Below are positions 25,471 through 33,647 of a stretch of DNA of 64,000 nt, one piece after another. How positions within the stretch are numbered: position 1 is the first letter of the stretch; each line of letters starts with the position of its first letter. Made by a program: the position numbers and the translations under genes. The stretch comes from JALQUL01 sp964556425. GTDB lineage: Bacteria; Pseudomonadota; Gammaproteobacteria; Burkholderiales; Burkholderiaceae_C. The stretch covers positions 39,506 to 103,505 of the forward strand of contig CAZKWC010000002.1 in the NCBI GenBank assembly GCA_964556425.1, given 5' to 3'. The notes below the pieces were generated by a model that ran no database searches, was not told the DNA's origin, and saw only the letters and a program-made list of their open reading frames with translations.

Positions 25471-25986
25471 TTAGTCAGTTAATTTTTTTTGTAAAAAATG
25501 CGCTACACCCATACCAGGATCTAACTGATAGGACTCAAAACCCATACGCTGATAAAGTTTATTAGCAGCTTGATTACCAGACAACACCTCGAGAGTAAGC
25601 TTACAAGCGCCACGCTTACGTGCCACTTCAATTACTCTGTTTAACATGAGTTCAGCAACTCCTTGTCCTCGATAGGCCTCTAGCACTGCCACATCATGAA
25701 CATTTACCAACGGTAAACAAGCAAATGTAGAAAAGCCCTCAAAACAATTTACCAAGCCTATGGGGATATCGGCTTGGCCATGCTTTTTGACAAACGCTAA
25801 AATACTAAAAGCTTGTGGCCTTTTAGCTAAAGATGAGACCAAACGACTGTGAGCAAACTCGCTTAAGCCTTGGCCTCCTCCTGCTGGATCTTTTGCATAA
25901 GAATCTAATAATTCGACTAATGCTTTGCCATGGTTGGGATTTAAATAATCTGCAACTAGGACTTGTATTTCTTCTTTTAAGCTCAT
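25471..25986 (-). CDS. GNAT-family N-acetyltransferase
   Basis: 171 aa. Acetyl-CoA-binding GNAT fold with the motif A segment VLEAYRGQGVAELMLNRVIEVARKRG and the C-terminal GNQAANKLYQRMGFE. N-acetylation of an unidentified amine or peptide substrate. It follows glmM by 33 bp on the same strand and is probably the last gene of the folP-glmM transcript, ended by a strong terminator. No specific substrate can be named. Confidence 0.88.
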   Translation of the reverse strand: MSLKEEIQVLVADYLNPNHGKALVELLDSYAKDPAGGGQGLSEFAHSRLVSSLAKRPQAFSILAFVKKHGQADIPIGLVNCFEGFSTFACLPLVNVHDVAVLEAYRGQGVAELMLNRVIEVARKRGACKLTLEVLSGNQAANKLYQRMGFESYQLDPGMGVAHFLQKKLTD

Positions 25987-26019
25987 GCGTCTTTCAGTTT
26001 TTCAAAATAAATTCGACAG

Positions 26020-27351
26020 TTAAGCCCTCGCAATCTCACTTAAATGTTCTGCGATTTTTTGTGCCTGTCCCTCTAGAGATGACTCTACCATAATTCGTAG
26101 CAAAGGTTCAGTACCACTAGGCCTAATCAGCAATCTTCCCGTGCCTTTTAGTTGATTCTCAGCTTTTGTAATCTCTTGGTTCAGGTTTTTATTCAGTTTC
26201 CAATCTGAATCGGGTTTTAGTTTAACGTTAATCATGACTTGAGGACACAAACTAACACCCTCTAAAAGTTGTTGCAGACTTTGACCTGAACGGGTGCAAG
26301 CCTGAAGAATTTGTAATGCACTGACTAAGCCATCACCTGTACTATGTTTATCGAGTGCTAACAAATGTCCAGAGCTTTCTCCGCCTAATAACCATTTGCG
26401 TTTATGTAACTCTTCAAGTACATAACGATCACCCACTTTGGCTCTCACCAATTCAATGCCTTTTGCATTTAATGCGTTTTCGATGGCAATATTGGTCATT
26501 AGGGTACCTACTACACCCTCTACTTTTTCACCCAAGGCCACCCTATCTAGAGCCATTAAATATAACAATTCATCGCCGTTATATAAACGACCTGCTGAAT
26601 CTACAATTTGTAAACGATCCGCATCACCGTCTAGGGCAATTCCTATATCGGCCTGATGCTCTAAAACGGTTTTAACCAAGGCTTCTGGATGAGTCGCCCC
26701 CACCTCTTTGTTAATATTAAGACCATCTGGAGCACAGCCTATTGCAATCACTTCAGCTCCCAACTCATGAAACACTTTTGGTGCAATTAAATGAGCAGCT
26801 CCATGAGCCGCATCCACCACAATTTTTAAGCCTTTTAAACTTAAATCATTGGAAAATGTACTTTTGCAAAACTCAATGTAACGACCCGCAGCATCGTCTA
26901 GGCGCTTGGCTTTACCCAGCATAACAGAATCCACCCAAACTGGTGCTTCTTCAAGGGCTTGCTCTACCTCTAACTCCCAACTATCATCTAATTTGGTTCC
27001 TAATGCACTAAAAAATTTGATGCCATTGTCATGATAGGGATTATGGCTTGCACTAATTACCACGCCTAAGCTAGCTCTTTGTGCACGCGTTAAATAAGCC
27101 ACTCCAGGAGTAGGAATAGGACCTAATAACAATACATCTACACCAGCCGAGTTAAAACCCGATTCAAGGGCACTCTCAAGCATATAACCTGAAATACGAG
27201 TATCTTTACCAATTAACACCAAAGGACGTTTATGTGACTTTTTTAAAACACGACCCACAGCATGGGCTAAACTTAAAACAAAATCGGGAGTAATCGGACT
27301 TACACCTACTAAACCACGAATGCCATCTGTACCAAAATATTTTCTTGACAT
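26020..27351 (-). CDS. glmM: Phosphoglucosamine mutase
   Basis: 443 aa from ATG at 27351 (MSRKYFGTDGIRG), the conserved family start; the frame is open further upstream but that part does not resemble GlmM. Converts glucosamine-6-phosphate to glucosamine-1-phosphate for peptidoglycan and LPS. Catalytic phosphoserine in VISASHNPYHDNG at Ser102, metal loop DGDADRL, sugar-binding GGESSGH, phosphate-binding RPSGTEPLLRIMVE. It follows folP by 56 bp in the ftsH-folP-glmM order. Confidence 0.96.
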   Translation of the reverse strand: MSRKYFGTDGIRGLVGVSPITPDFVLSLAHAVGRVLKKSHKRPLVLIGKDTRISGYMLESALESGFNSAGVDVLLLGPIPTPGVAYLTRAQRASLGVVISASHNPYHDNGIKFFSALGTKLDDSWELEVEQALEEAPVWVDSVMLGKAKRLDDAAGRYIEFCKSTFSNDLSLKGLKIVVDAAHGAAHLIAPKVFHELGAEVIAIGCAPDGLNINKEVGATHPEALVKTVLEHQADIGIALDGDADRLQIVDSAGRLYNGDELLYLMALDRVALGEKVEGVVGTLMTNIAIENALNAKGIELVRAKVGDRYVLEELHKRKWLLGGESSGHLLALDKHSTGDGLVSALQILQACTRSGQSLQQLLEGVSLCPQVMINVKLKPDSDWKLNKNLNQEITKAENQLKGTGRLLIRPSGTEPLLRIMVESSLEGQAQKIAEHLSEIARA

Positions 27352-27407
27352 AGCTGTTCTTTTTAAAAATTCAAATAATAAATACAGGTCGAAGGCTTGG
27401 AGAAAAC

Positions 27408-28262
27408 TCAAGCAGATTGATTTTTCCAAACTGCTGCTAAAACTTGCAAGCCCTGATGGGTTGCTAAAACATCATGCACCCTGACAATCTTGGCACCTCG
27501 TTCAAGTGCCAAAACTGCAGCCACTACACTGGGTAACAAGCGATCTTGAACTTCAAGTCCAGTGACGGAACCTAGAGAAGATTTTCTAGACCAGCCAGCT
27601 AAAATTGGATAACCTAAATCTAAAAATAATGCTTGCTGACTTAATAATGCAAAATTTTGATCCACTGTTTTGCCAAAGCCAATACCTGGATCAAGGGTTA
27701 TTCGGTTTGCATGTATTCCCAAATCGACGAGTCTCTGCGCTCTTGATTGTAAAAAATCTTGTACTTGTTCTACAACATTTCCTTGCATAGGAAGTTGCTG
27801 CATATCGGTGGGTTGTCTATGCATATGCATAAGACAAACACCACAATTAGGATGACGAGCTACTACTTGTTCTGCGTTTAATGAGTGAGTGCTAGCTGGC
27901 TGTCTTAAAGCCCAGACATCATTAATGATGTCAGCACCACAATCTAGAGCTCTGGCCATTATTTCAGGCTTGTAGGTGTCAATAGAAATAGGGATGTTAA
28001 AGGTAAGCGCCACTGACAAAACTGGCTGTAGTCTTTGCCATTCATCCTCAAGTGCCAAAGCAGTAGCCCCAGGCCGTGTCGATTCTGCACCCAAGTCTAA
28101 GATATCTGCGCCTTGCTTAATGAGTTGTTCACAATGGGCAATAGCTGATGATGTGGCATTAAACTGTCCACCATCAGAAAAAGAGTCAGGAGTTAAATTC
28201 ACAATGCCCATAATTTTGGGCATTGTGAGGTCAAGTTGAAAACGACTTGTTTGCCAAATCAA
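27408..28262 (-). CDS. folP: Dihydropteroate synthase
   Basis: 284 aa. Condenses 6-hydroxymethyl-dihydropterin diphosphate with 4-aminobenzoate in folate synthesis; the sulfonamide target. Motifs: MGIVNLTPDSFSDGG, DLGAESTRPGA, DIINDVWA, LDPGIGFGKT, AGWSRKS. It begins with TTG at 28262: AAGGGG lies 5 nt upstream and the extra 13 residues match the family N-terminus better than the internal ATG at 28223, which lacks a ribosome-binding site. Starts 9 bp after ftsH. Confidence 0.96.
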   Translation of the reverse strand: MIWQTSRFQLDLTMPKIMGIVNLTPDSFSDGGQFNATSSAIAHCEQLIKQGADILDLGAESTRPGATALALEDEWQRLQPVLSVALTFNIPISIDTYKPEIMARALDCGADIINDVWALRQPASTHSLNAEQVVARHPNCGVCLMHMHRQPTDMQQLPMQGNVVEQVQDFLQSRAQRLVDLGIHANRITLDPGIGFGKTVDQNFALLSQQALFLDLGYPILAGWSRKSSLGSVTGLEVQDRLLPSVVAAVLALERGAKIVRVHDVLATHQGLQVLAAVWKNQSA

Positions 28263-28271
28263 GACAACCCC

Positions 28272-30191
28272 TTAAACTGCTGAAGGATTGACTTCAGGAG
28301 TCGTTGGTGTTGAAGCGGAACCACCGCCTGTGCCACCTGATGGAGGTTGACGTGGAATCCAATCTTTATCGGGTTGAGGTTCACGACCAGCCATAATGTC
28401 ATCTAGCTGTGTGCTGTCAATGGTTTCCCACTCAAGCAAGGCTTTTGCCATTGCATGCATTTTGTCTGAGTGCTCTTCGATTAAACGGCGGGCTAAATTA
28501 TATTGCTCGTCAATAATACGGCGCACTTCACCATCTACCAACTGCATGGTTTGTTCGCTCATATTAGTAGTTTTAGTAACTGAACGACCTAAGAATACTT
28601 CACCTTCGTTATCAGCATAAACCATTGGGCCTAAGACCTCGCTCATACCGTAACGCATCACCATATCACGAGCCAAACCAGTCGCACGTTCGAAGTCGTT
28701 ACTTGCGCCAGTAGTCATTTGATGCATAAAAACTTCTTCTGCAATACGACCACCAAACAACATGCTAATTTGACTTAACATAAATTCTTTGTCGTAGCTG
28801 TAACGGTCTTGTGCAGGCAAACTCATCGTAACGCCTAAGGCACGGCCACGAGGAATAATGGTAACTTTATGGACAGGATCACATTTTGGTAATAACTTAC
28901 CAATTAAAGCGTGACCTGCTTCATGATAGGCAGTATTGCGACGCTCCTCTTCAGGCATGACCATGCTTTTACGCTCTGGGCCCATCAAAATTTTATCTTT
29001 GGCTTTTTCGAAGTCTTGCATTTCAACCACACGACCATTACGACGTGCCGCCATTAAAGCTGCTTCGTTACAGAGGTTGGCTAAATCTGCACCGCTCATA
29101 CCAGGTGTGCCACGTGCAATCACACTAGGGCTAACATCTTGTGATACTGGGATCTTACGCATATGAACATTGAGAATTTGTTCACGACCACGAATATCAG
29201 GTAAGGTCACATACACTTGGCGGTCAAAACGACCAGGACGCAATAATGCAGCGTCTAGAATATCGGGACGGTTGGTAGCTGCAACCACAATCACACCTAG
29301 GTTGGTTTCAAAACCATCCATCTCGACCAACATTTGGTTAAGTGTTTGTTCGCGTTCATCGTTACCACCGCCTAAACCAGCACCACGTTGGCGACCGACG
29401 GCATCAATTTCATCGATGAAAATAATACAAGGTGCATTCTTTTTGGCGTTTTCAAACATGTCACGAACACGTGAAGCACCCACACCTACAAACATTTCGA
29501 CAAAATCTGAGCCAGAAATAGCAAAGAATGGTACTTTTGCTTCACCAGCAATTGATTTTGCTAACAAAGTTTTACCGGTGCCAGGAGGGCCAACCAATAA
29601 CAAACCACGTGGGATACGACCACCTAATTTTTGAAATTTTTGTGGGTCTTTTAAGAAGTCAACAACTTCTTTGACTTCTTCTTTTGCTTCGTCGCAACCA
29701 GCCACATCGGCAAAAGTCACGGTATTAGCTGATTCATCAAGTAGTTTAGCCTTGCTTTTACCGAAACTAAATGGACCGCTTTTACCGCCGCCTTGCATTT
29801 GGCGCATGAAATAAATCCAAACACCAATTAACAATAACATAGGACCATAACTCATTAGTAATGAAACTAAGAAAGAGGTCTCTTCACGTTGTTTTACATC
29901 AAACTTTACATCACCGTCAATGAGGTCACCAATCAGGCCTCGATCAAGGTAAGTGGCTGTAATTTTAAGTTTTTTGCCATCTTCTGTTTCTGCAATAATT
30001 TCAGAGCCCCCTGGCCCCTCTTGAATTTGTGCAGTTTTGACTCGTTTTGCCCGAACTAAATCTAAGAATTCAGAATAGCCAAGCTCTGTCGCACCTGCAC
30101 TTGCAGAAGGTGTAATTTGCTTGAATACGGCAAACAAGACCATTGCGATAACAAACCAAACCGCAACTTTGGGGAACCATTGATTGTTCAA
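28272..30191 (-). CDS. ftsH: ATP-dependent zinc metalloprotease FtsH
   Basis: 639 aa inner-membrane AAA+ protease. Two N-terminal transmembrane segments (about residues 7-25 and 107-127) enclose a periplasmic domain. Then Walker A GPPGTGKT (around residue 200), Walker B IIFIDEIDAVG, SRH region NRPDILDAALLRPGRFDR, and the zinc-binding HEAGH (around 425). It degrades unassembled membrane proteins and regulators such as LpxC and sigma-32 in other bacteria. The Gly/Thr/Pro-rich tail is usual. The 551-bp upstream region holds a large inverted-repeat structure. Confidence 0.97.
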   Translation of the reverse strand: MNNQWFPKVAVWFVIAMVLFAVFKQITPSASAGATELGYSEFLDLVRAKRVKTAQIQEGPGGSEIIAETEDGKKLKITATYLDRGLIGDLIDGDVKFDVKQREETSFLVSLLMSYGPMLLLIGVWIYFMRQMQGGGKSGPFSFGKSKAKLLDESANTVTFADVAGCDEAKEEVKEVVDFLKDPQKFQKLGGRIPRGLLLVGPPGTGKTLLAKSIAGEAKVPFFAISGSDFVEMFVGVGASRVRDMFENAKKNAPCIIFIDEIDAVGRQRGAGLGGGNDEREQTLNQMLVEMDGFETNLGVIVVAATNRPDILDAALLRPGRFDRQVYVTLPDIRGREQILNVHMRKIPVSQDVSPSVIARGTPGMSGADLANLCNEAALMAARRNGRVVEMQDFEKAKDKILMGPERKSMVMPEEERRNTAYHEAGHALIGKLLPKCDPVHKVTIIPRGRALGVTMSLPAQDRYSYDKEFMLSQISMLFGGRIAEEVFMHQMTTGASNDFERATGLARDMVMRYGMSEVLGPMVYADNEGEVFLGRSVTKTTNMSEQTMQLVDGEVRRIIDEQYNLARRLIEEHSDKMHAMAKALLEWETIDSTQLDDIMAGREPQPDKDWIPRQPPSGGTGGGSASTPTTPEVNPSAV

Positions 30192-30742
30192 ACCTAACTC
30201 CTAGGATGATGACAAATTAAACAACTAGTTGTGCGCTTATTTCACAGCCAGTACCATGTAAGTAACTATATGAGCTTTATTTTAAAGCTTTCAAGCCCTA
30301 TAAGTTGAAAATCTAGTTTATTTTGATAAGAAGAAGTGGCTATTTGAAAAACAAAATAGCAAGTAGCACAAAATAGGTTGATCAATCAATTGGCAAGGCA
30401 ATCCGGCTAGTGAGAGCGAAACACCCTTTAACAAGCTAATAGCGGTAAGCACTATTTGGGCTTTATTAGCTCGAGATTTGCCTATTGATTGATGAAGACC
30501 TTTGCTAGCATCACACTACAACTTGAGTCTATTATCTAACGATTTATATAAAATCAGTCTTAGTAGGCTTATTTTTTATCAAGATTACTCAAAAATATTG
30601 ACTTGAATTATGTATCTTGGCTATCTTGTATCGTTTGCTAACTAATAAAAAAATAAAAACAGCAGCAATTTTTCTAGATACGACCTTAGTCTTCGCTATT
30701 TTTTGATCATTTTAATCAAAAGTAGCAAAAATTGGTTTTAAG
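30192..30742. promoter_or_regulatory. ftsH upstream region with a 113-nt imperfect inverted repeat
   Basis: No gene is supported in this 551-bp gap between rlmE and ftsH. Its main content is a nested stem-loop at 30381-30493. Outer arms: ATCAATCAAT (30381-30390) with ATTGATTGAT (30484-30493), then GGCAA (30392-30396) with TTGCC (30478-30482). An inner stem is AGCTAATA (30434-30441) with TATTAGCT (30464-30471). No T run follows on either strand. It lies about 190-300 nt before the ftsH start and may be part of its leader or a separate small RNA. Confidence 0.5.
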
Positions 30743-31393
30743 CTATAACTGACCAAGTCCAACTATAAAAGTTTCTGAGGAATTGGAACGTGAGGATTTA
30801 GGCTTGTGCACCTTTACTATTTTAAATTGCTGTTTAAATTTTTGCACCAAACCAGCATAAGCTGGGCCATGAAAAACCTTGGCTACCAAATTACCACCAG
30901 GCTCTAAATGAGTATTGCAAAAATCAAGAGCTAATTCAATTAACAACTCTACCCTTGCGGCATCAGTGGAGGAAATCCCAGATAAATTAGGTGCCATGTC
31001 AGACACCACCAATTGCACCTTTTGTCCTTCTAAGGAAGTTTCTAGTTGATGCAAAGTTTCCTCTTCACGAAAATCACCCAAAATAAACTCAACTCCCTCG
31101 ATATGCTCCATTGGCAATAAATCAAGCGCAATAATTTTGGCAACACTTTCTTTGGGTGCTTCGTGCTCACTTAATTTACGTTTGACATATTGACTCCAAG
31201 CACCCGGGGTACTGCCTAAATCCACTACTCGCATGCCAGGCTTGACGAGGTGAAATAAATCATCTATTTCTTTTAATTTATAAGCCGCTCGAGCTCGGTA
31301 GCCTTCTTTTTGGGCCAACTTAACATAGGGGTCATTGACATGGTTATTCACCCAAGCTTTATTGACTTTTTTACTTTGTGTTTTTATTTTCAT
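30743..31393 (-). CDS. rlmE: 23S rRNA (uridine2552-2'-O)-methyltransferase
   Basis: 216 aa, usual RlmE/FtsJ length. SAM-dependent 2'-O-methylation of U2552 in the 50S A-loop. Motifs: basic N-terminus with RARAAYKLKEID (catalytic Lys region), SAM-binding VVDLGSTPGAWSQ, the catalytic Asp in VVSDMAPNLSG, Lys in GGNLVAKVFHG, and the terminal SSETFIVGLG glutamate. Its place before ftsH is conserved in proteobacteria. I see no clear Shine-Dalgarno before the ATG. Confidence 0.96.
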   Translation of the reverse strand: MKIKTQSKKVNKAWVNNHVNDPYVKLAQKEGYRARAAYKLKEIDDLFHLVKPGMRVVDLGSTPGAWSQYVKRKLSEHEAPKESVAKIIALDLLPMEHIEGVEFILGDFREEETLHQLETSLEGQKVQLVVSDMAPNLSGISSTDAARVELLIELALDFCNTHLEPGGNLVAKVFHGPAYAGLVQKFKQQFKIVKVHKPKSSRSNSSETFIVGLGQL

Positions 31394-31934
31394 AATGGCT
31401 GAATAAGGAAATTTTAAAAAAATTGAGGTCGAAAAATGAAGAATGTTTTAACATTCTTTAGGAACCTGCAGTAAAACTCAAGTGTATGCAGGCATGTTAC
31501 GGATTTAAATAGGCTATTAGTTCGATTTTGCTTACCAATAGCCATTGCATTAGGTGAACAAGCCGATAAAATAGACTGTGCAAATACCATGCCATCTAGG
31601 CGGTTAAGCGTTTTACAGCAAGTTCTTTTATAAAACTTTAGCAAGTTACGGCTTGTGCTTTCTATGCAATTAGTTGAGCTTACTTAGTATCTATTGAGTC
31701 AGATTTTTACCTAAAATATCGGGTATATGCAAAAACGAACTGCAAAGCTTTTCTAATTTAATTGAATGTCTGATCCTACTCATGTAAGCTACAGCCAACT
31801 TTACACAATAAATTGTGGCTAGTATGTCGCTAGAGATCATCAATTTTGTTTTTAAAAGCAGAATTTCTTCTATTTATAAAGAATTTGCATAGGTTTCTAA
31901 GCATAAAGCACTCTTAGCTAGGATAATACACAAT
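31394..31934. other. Divergent rlmE/yhbY intergenic region, no supported gene
   Basis: 541 bp without a convincing gene. A small hairpin AAGAATGT/ACATTCTT (31439-31458) lies 45 nt before rlmE. Short open frames on both strands between 31414 and 31644 lack a ribosome-binding site and family resemblance. Promoters for both genes must be here but I cannot place them with confidence. Confidence 0.5.
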
Positions 31935-32414
31935 ATGTCTCAAATTACCATTACTCCCGCACAAAGACGCGAATTACGCGCCGCTGCACATCATCTTAAT
32001 CCGGTTGTCTTAATTGGCGCCAACGGTTTAACTGCAACAGTGAAAAAAGAAATCGATTTCGCACTCAAATCACATGAACTTATTAAAGTTCGTGTAATGG
32101 GTGACGATCGTGCTGAACGAGAAAATATTTACCAAACACTTGCCAATGAACTAAATGCCGCTGGCATTCAACACATTGGTAAACTTTTGGTTTTATGGCG
32201 TCCAAAACCAGAAGATAACACCGAAAAAGCCATTGATCCCAACCGTAAGGCAGGACCTAAAAACATTAAAATTTTAAAACACAGCAGTTTGGGTGGTCAA
32301 AAACCCGAAATTAAAACTGTGCAGGTTTTAGGCAATCAACGCATTACTGCTGGTGGTATTGTCAAACGCGCCAAAGTTCGTGTGACTTCTATTAAGAAAA
32401 AAGCTCAAGACTAA
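31935..32414 (+). CDS. yhbY: YhbY-family RNA-binding protein (CRM domain)
   Basis: 159 aa. N-terminal ~95 residues form the CRM domain: ITPAQRRELRAAAHHLNPVVLIGANGLTATV..., then ELIKVRVMGDDRAERENIYQTLANEL in part and GKLLVLWRPKPED. YhbY associates with pre-50S ribosomal particles in E. coli. The basic C-terminal ~60 residues are an extension over the ~97-aa E. coli protein. Transcribed divergently from rlmE and convergent with the DUF4149 gene, with a terminator between. Confidence 0.93.
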   Translation: MSQITITPAQRRELRAAAHHLNPVVLIGANGLTATVKKEIDFALKSHELIKVRVMGDDRAERENIYQTLANELNAAGIQHIGKLLVLWRPKPEDNTEKAIDPNRKAGPKNIKILKHSSLGGQKPEIKTVQVLGNQRITAGGIVKRAKVRVTSIKKKAQD

Positions 32415-32437
32415 TTTAGCTTACTACTCAATCATCA

Positions 32438-32472
32438 ACCGAATCGGATTTTTAGCTGATTCGGTTTTTTTT
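32438..32472 (+). terminator. Intrinsic terminator after yhbY
   Basis: ACCGAATC (32438-32445) with GATTCGGT (32458-32465), 12-nt loop, eight T to 32472. Confidence 0.88.
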
Positions 32473-32476
32473 CGTC

Positions 32477-32908
32477 TTATTTTGTATCTAAGGTAAATGG
32501 GATTTTAAAAAATACCCAGCTAGCGCATAAGAACTGAATCACGAACATAGCCGTACCAAGGCTATGCCACAGCATGAGTGACTCACGCAGAACAATTTTA
32601 GGCGCAATCCAATATTCTAATAAAAAGGCAGTCAGCATTCCTAAAATCAAACCTTTTTGGCTATTTTTAAGCCAATTATTGCCCCTTAGATGTTCTGAAT
32701 TAGATAAGGCTAACAAAGTTAAACAACAAAATAATGTGAGCCAAGTTTGACCACTAAACAGAGTTGCGGCCAAATTTCCTGCTATTGCTTTGCTTGGCGC
32801 ATGGCTGAACAATGAGGGCACAATCCAAGCTCCCAAACAAATTAAGCTAGCCCACCATAATGCCGCTAGGCTAAGCGCTAACTTCGCTAGAACAATAGAT
32901 CGTGACAT
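32477..32908 (-). CDS. DUF4149-family membrane protein
   Basis: 143 aa from ATG at 32908; a GTG at 32923 would add five residues, and neither has a clear ribosome-binding site. About four transmembrane helices (KLALSLAALWWASLICLGAWIV... onward). The pattern WWASLICLGAWIVPSLFSH followed by LAATLFSGQTWLT matches the DUF4149 proteins found next to greA in Burkholderiales. Function unknown. It lies directly downstream of greA on the same strand. Confidence 0.85.
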   Translation of the reverse strand: MSRSIVLAKLALSLAALWWASLICLGAWIVPSLFSHAPSKAIAGNLAATLFSGQTWLTLFCCLTLLALSNSEHLRGNNWLKNSQKGLILGMLTAFLLEYWIAPKIVLRESLMLWHSLGTAMFVIQFLCASWVFFKIPFTLDTK

Positions 32909-32939
32909 AGGTGAAGGGCCCACTATTCAAGTTTGAAGT

Positions 32940-33416
32940 TTAAATATAACTAACCGCAATAATTTCGTAGCGCCTAACACCACCAGGAGCTTGTACTTCT
33001 GCACTATCGCCTTCTTCTTTGCCAATTAAGGCTCTGGCAATAGGGCTACCGATATTGATTAAACCCAACTTTAAGTCAGCTTCATCTTCCCCGACAATTT
33101 GATACTTTACATTGGCACCAGTTTCTTCGTCTTCGAGTTCTACGGTAGAACCAAATACGACTTTGCCGTTGGCATCCACTGTAGAAGGATCAATAATTTG
33201 TGCAGCTGATAATTTGCCTTCAATTTCTTGAATTCGACCTTCTACAAAACCTTGACGGTCTTTTGCTGCATCATATTCTGCATTCTCACTCAAATCGCCT
33301 TGAGCTCTTGCTTCAGCAATTGCATTGATCACGCTAGGTCGATCAACGGTTTTTAGGCGGTGCAATTCAGCTTTAAGTTGTTCAGCACCACGTTTAGTAA
33401 TAGGTAGAGTCGCCAT
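32940..33416 (-). CDS. greA: Transcription elongation factor GreA
   Basis: 158 aa from ATG at 33416 (MATLPITKRGAEQLK), the standard GreA length; a TTG three codons upstream is less likely. Rescues backtracked RNA polymerase by stimulating transcript cleavage. The N-terminal coiled coil carries the acidic tip (ARAQGDLSENAEYDAAKDRQ, Asp/Glu residues) and the C-terminal FKBP-like domain ends GVRRYEIIAVSYI. Between carB and DUF4149 as in related genomes; a hairpin in the carB-greA spacer may separate the transcripts. Confidence 0.96.
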   Translation of the reverse strand: MATLPITKRGAEQLKAELHRLKTVDRPSVINAIAEARAQGDLSENAEYDAAKDRQGFVEGRIQEIEGKLSAAQIIDPSTVDANGKVVFGSTVELEDEETGANVKYQIVGEDEADLKLGLINIGSPIARALIGKEEGDSAEVQAPGGVRRYEIIAVSYI

Positions 33417-33503
33417 GGATTTCAAATCAATAAAACAAAAAAAGGGATATTTTAATAAGTCAATAAACTCGGAGCTTAAGCATTATTCAGTTGCCAAAAG
33501 ACA

Positions 33504-33531
33504 AGCCGCTGAGTGTCTCCAGTCAGCGGCT
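33504..33531 (-). terminator. Hairpin in the carB-greA spacer, possible terminator
   Basis: AGCCGCTGA (33504-33512) pairs with TCAGCGGCT (33523-33531), 10-nt loop. On the minus strand it is followed by a moderately T-rich stretch (TTGTCTTTTGG), so termination after carB may be only partial. Confidence 0.5.
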
Positions 33532-33647
33532 AATCTTTGTGCTTATTATGCCGTGAATTTTAACAAATAGTGAGAAATTAAATAAAAACCCACCATTTGT
33601 AATAATTCGTCACCCCAAAATAATTAATTTGTAGGATTTAAAAACTT

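Noticed and set aside
31414..31644. Overlapping short open frames on both strands between rlmE and yhbY; the plus-strand one (ending at about 31632) reads rather like coding sequence.
   Set aside because: No start codon with a ribosome-binding site on the plus strand, no family resemblance on either; could be a relic but cannot be supported.
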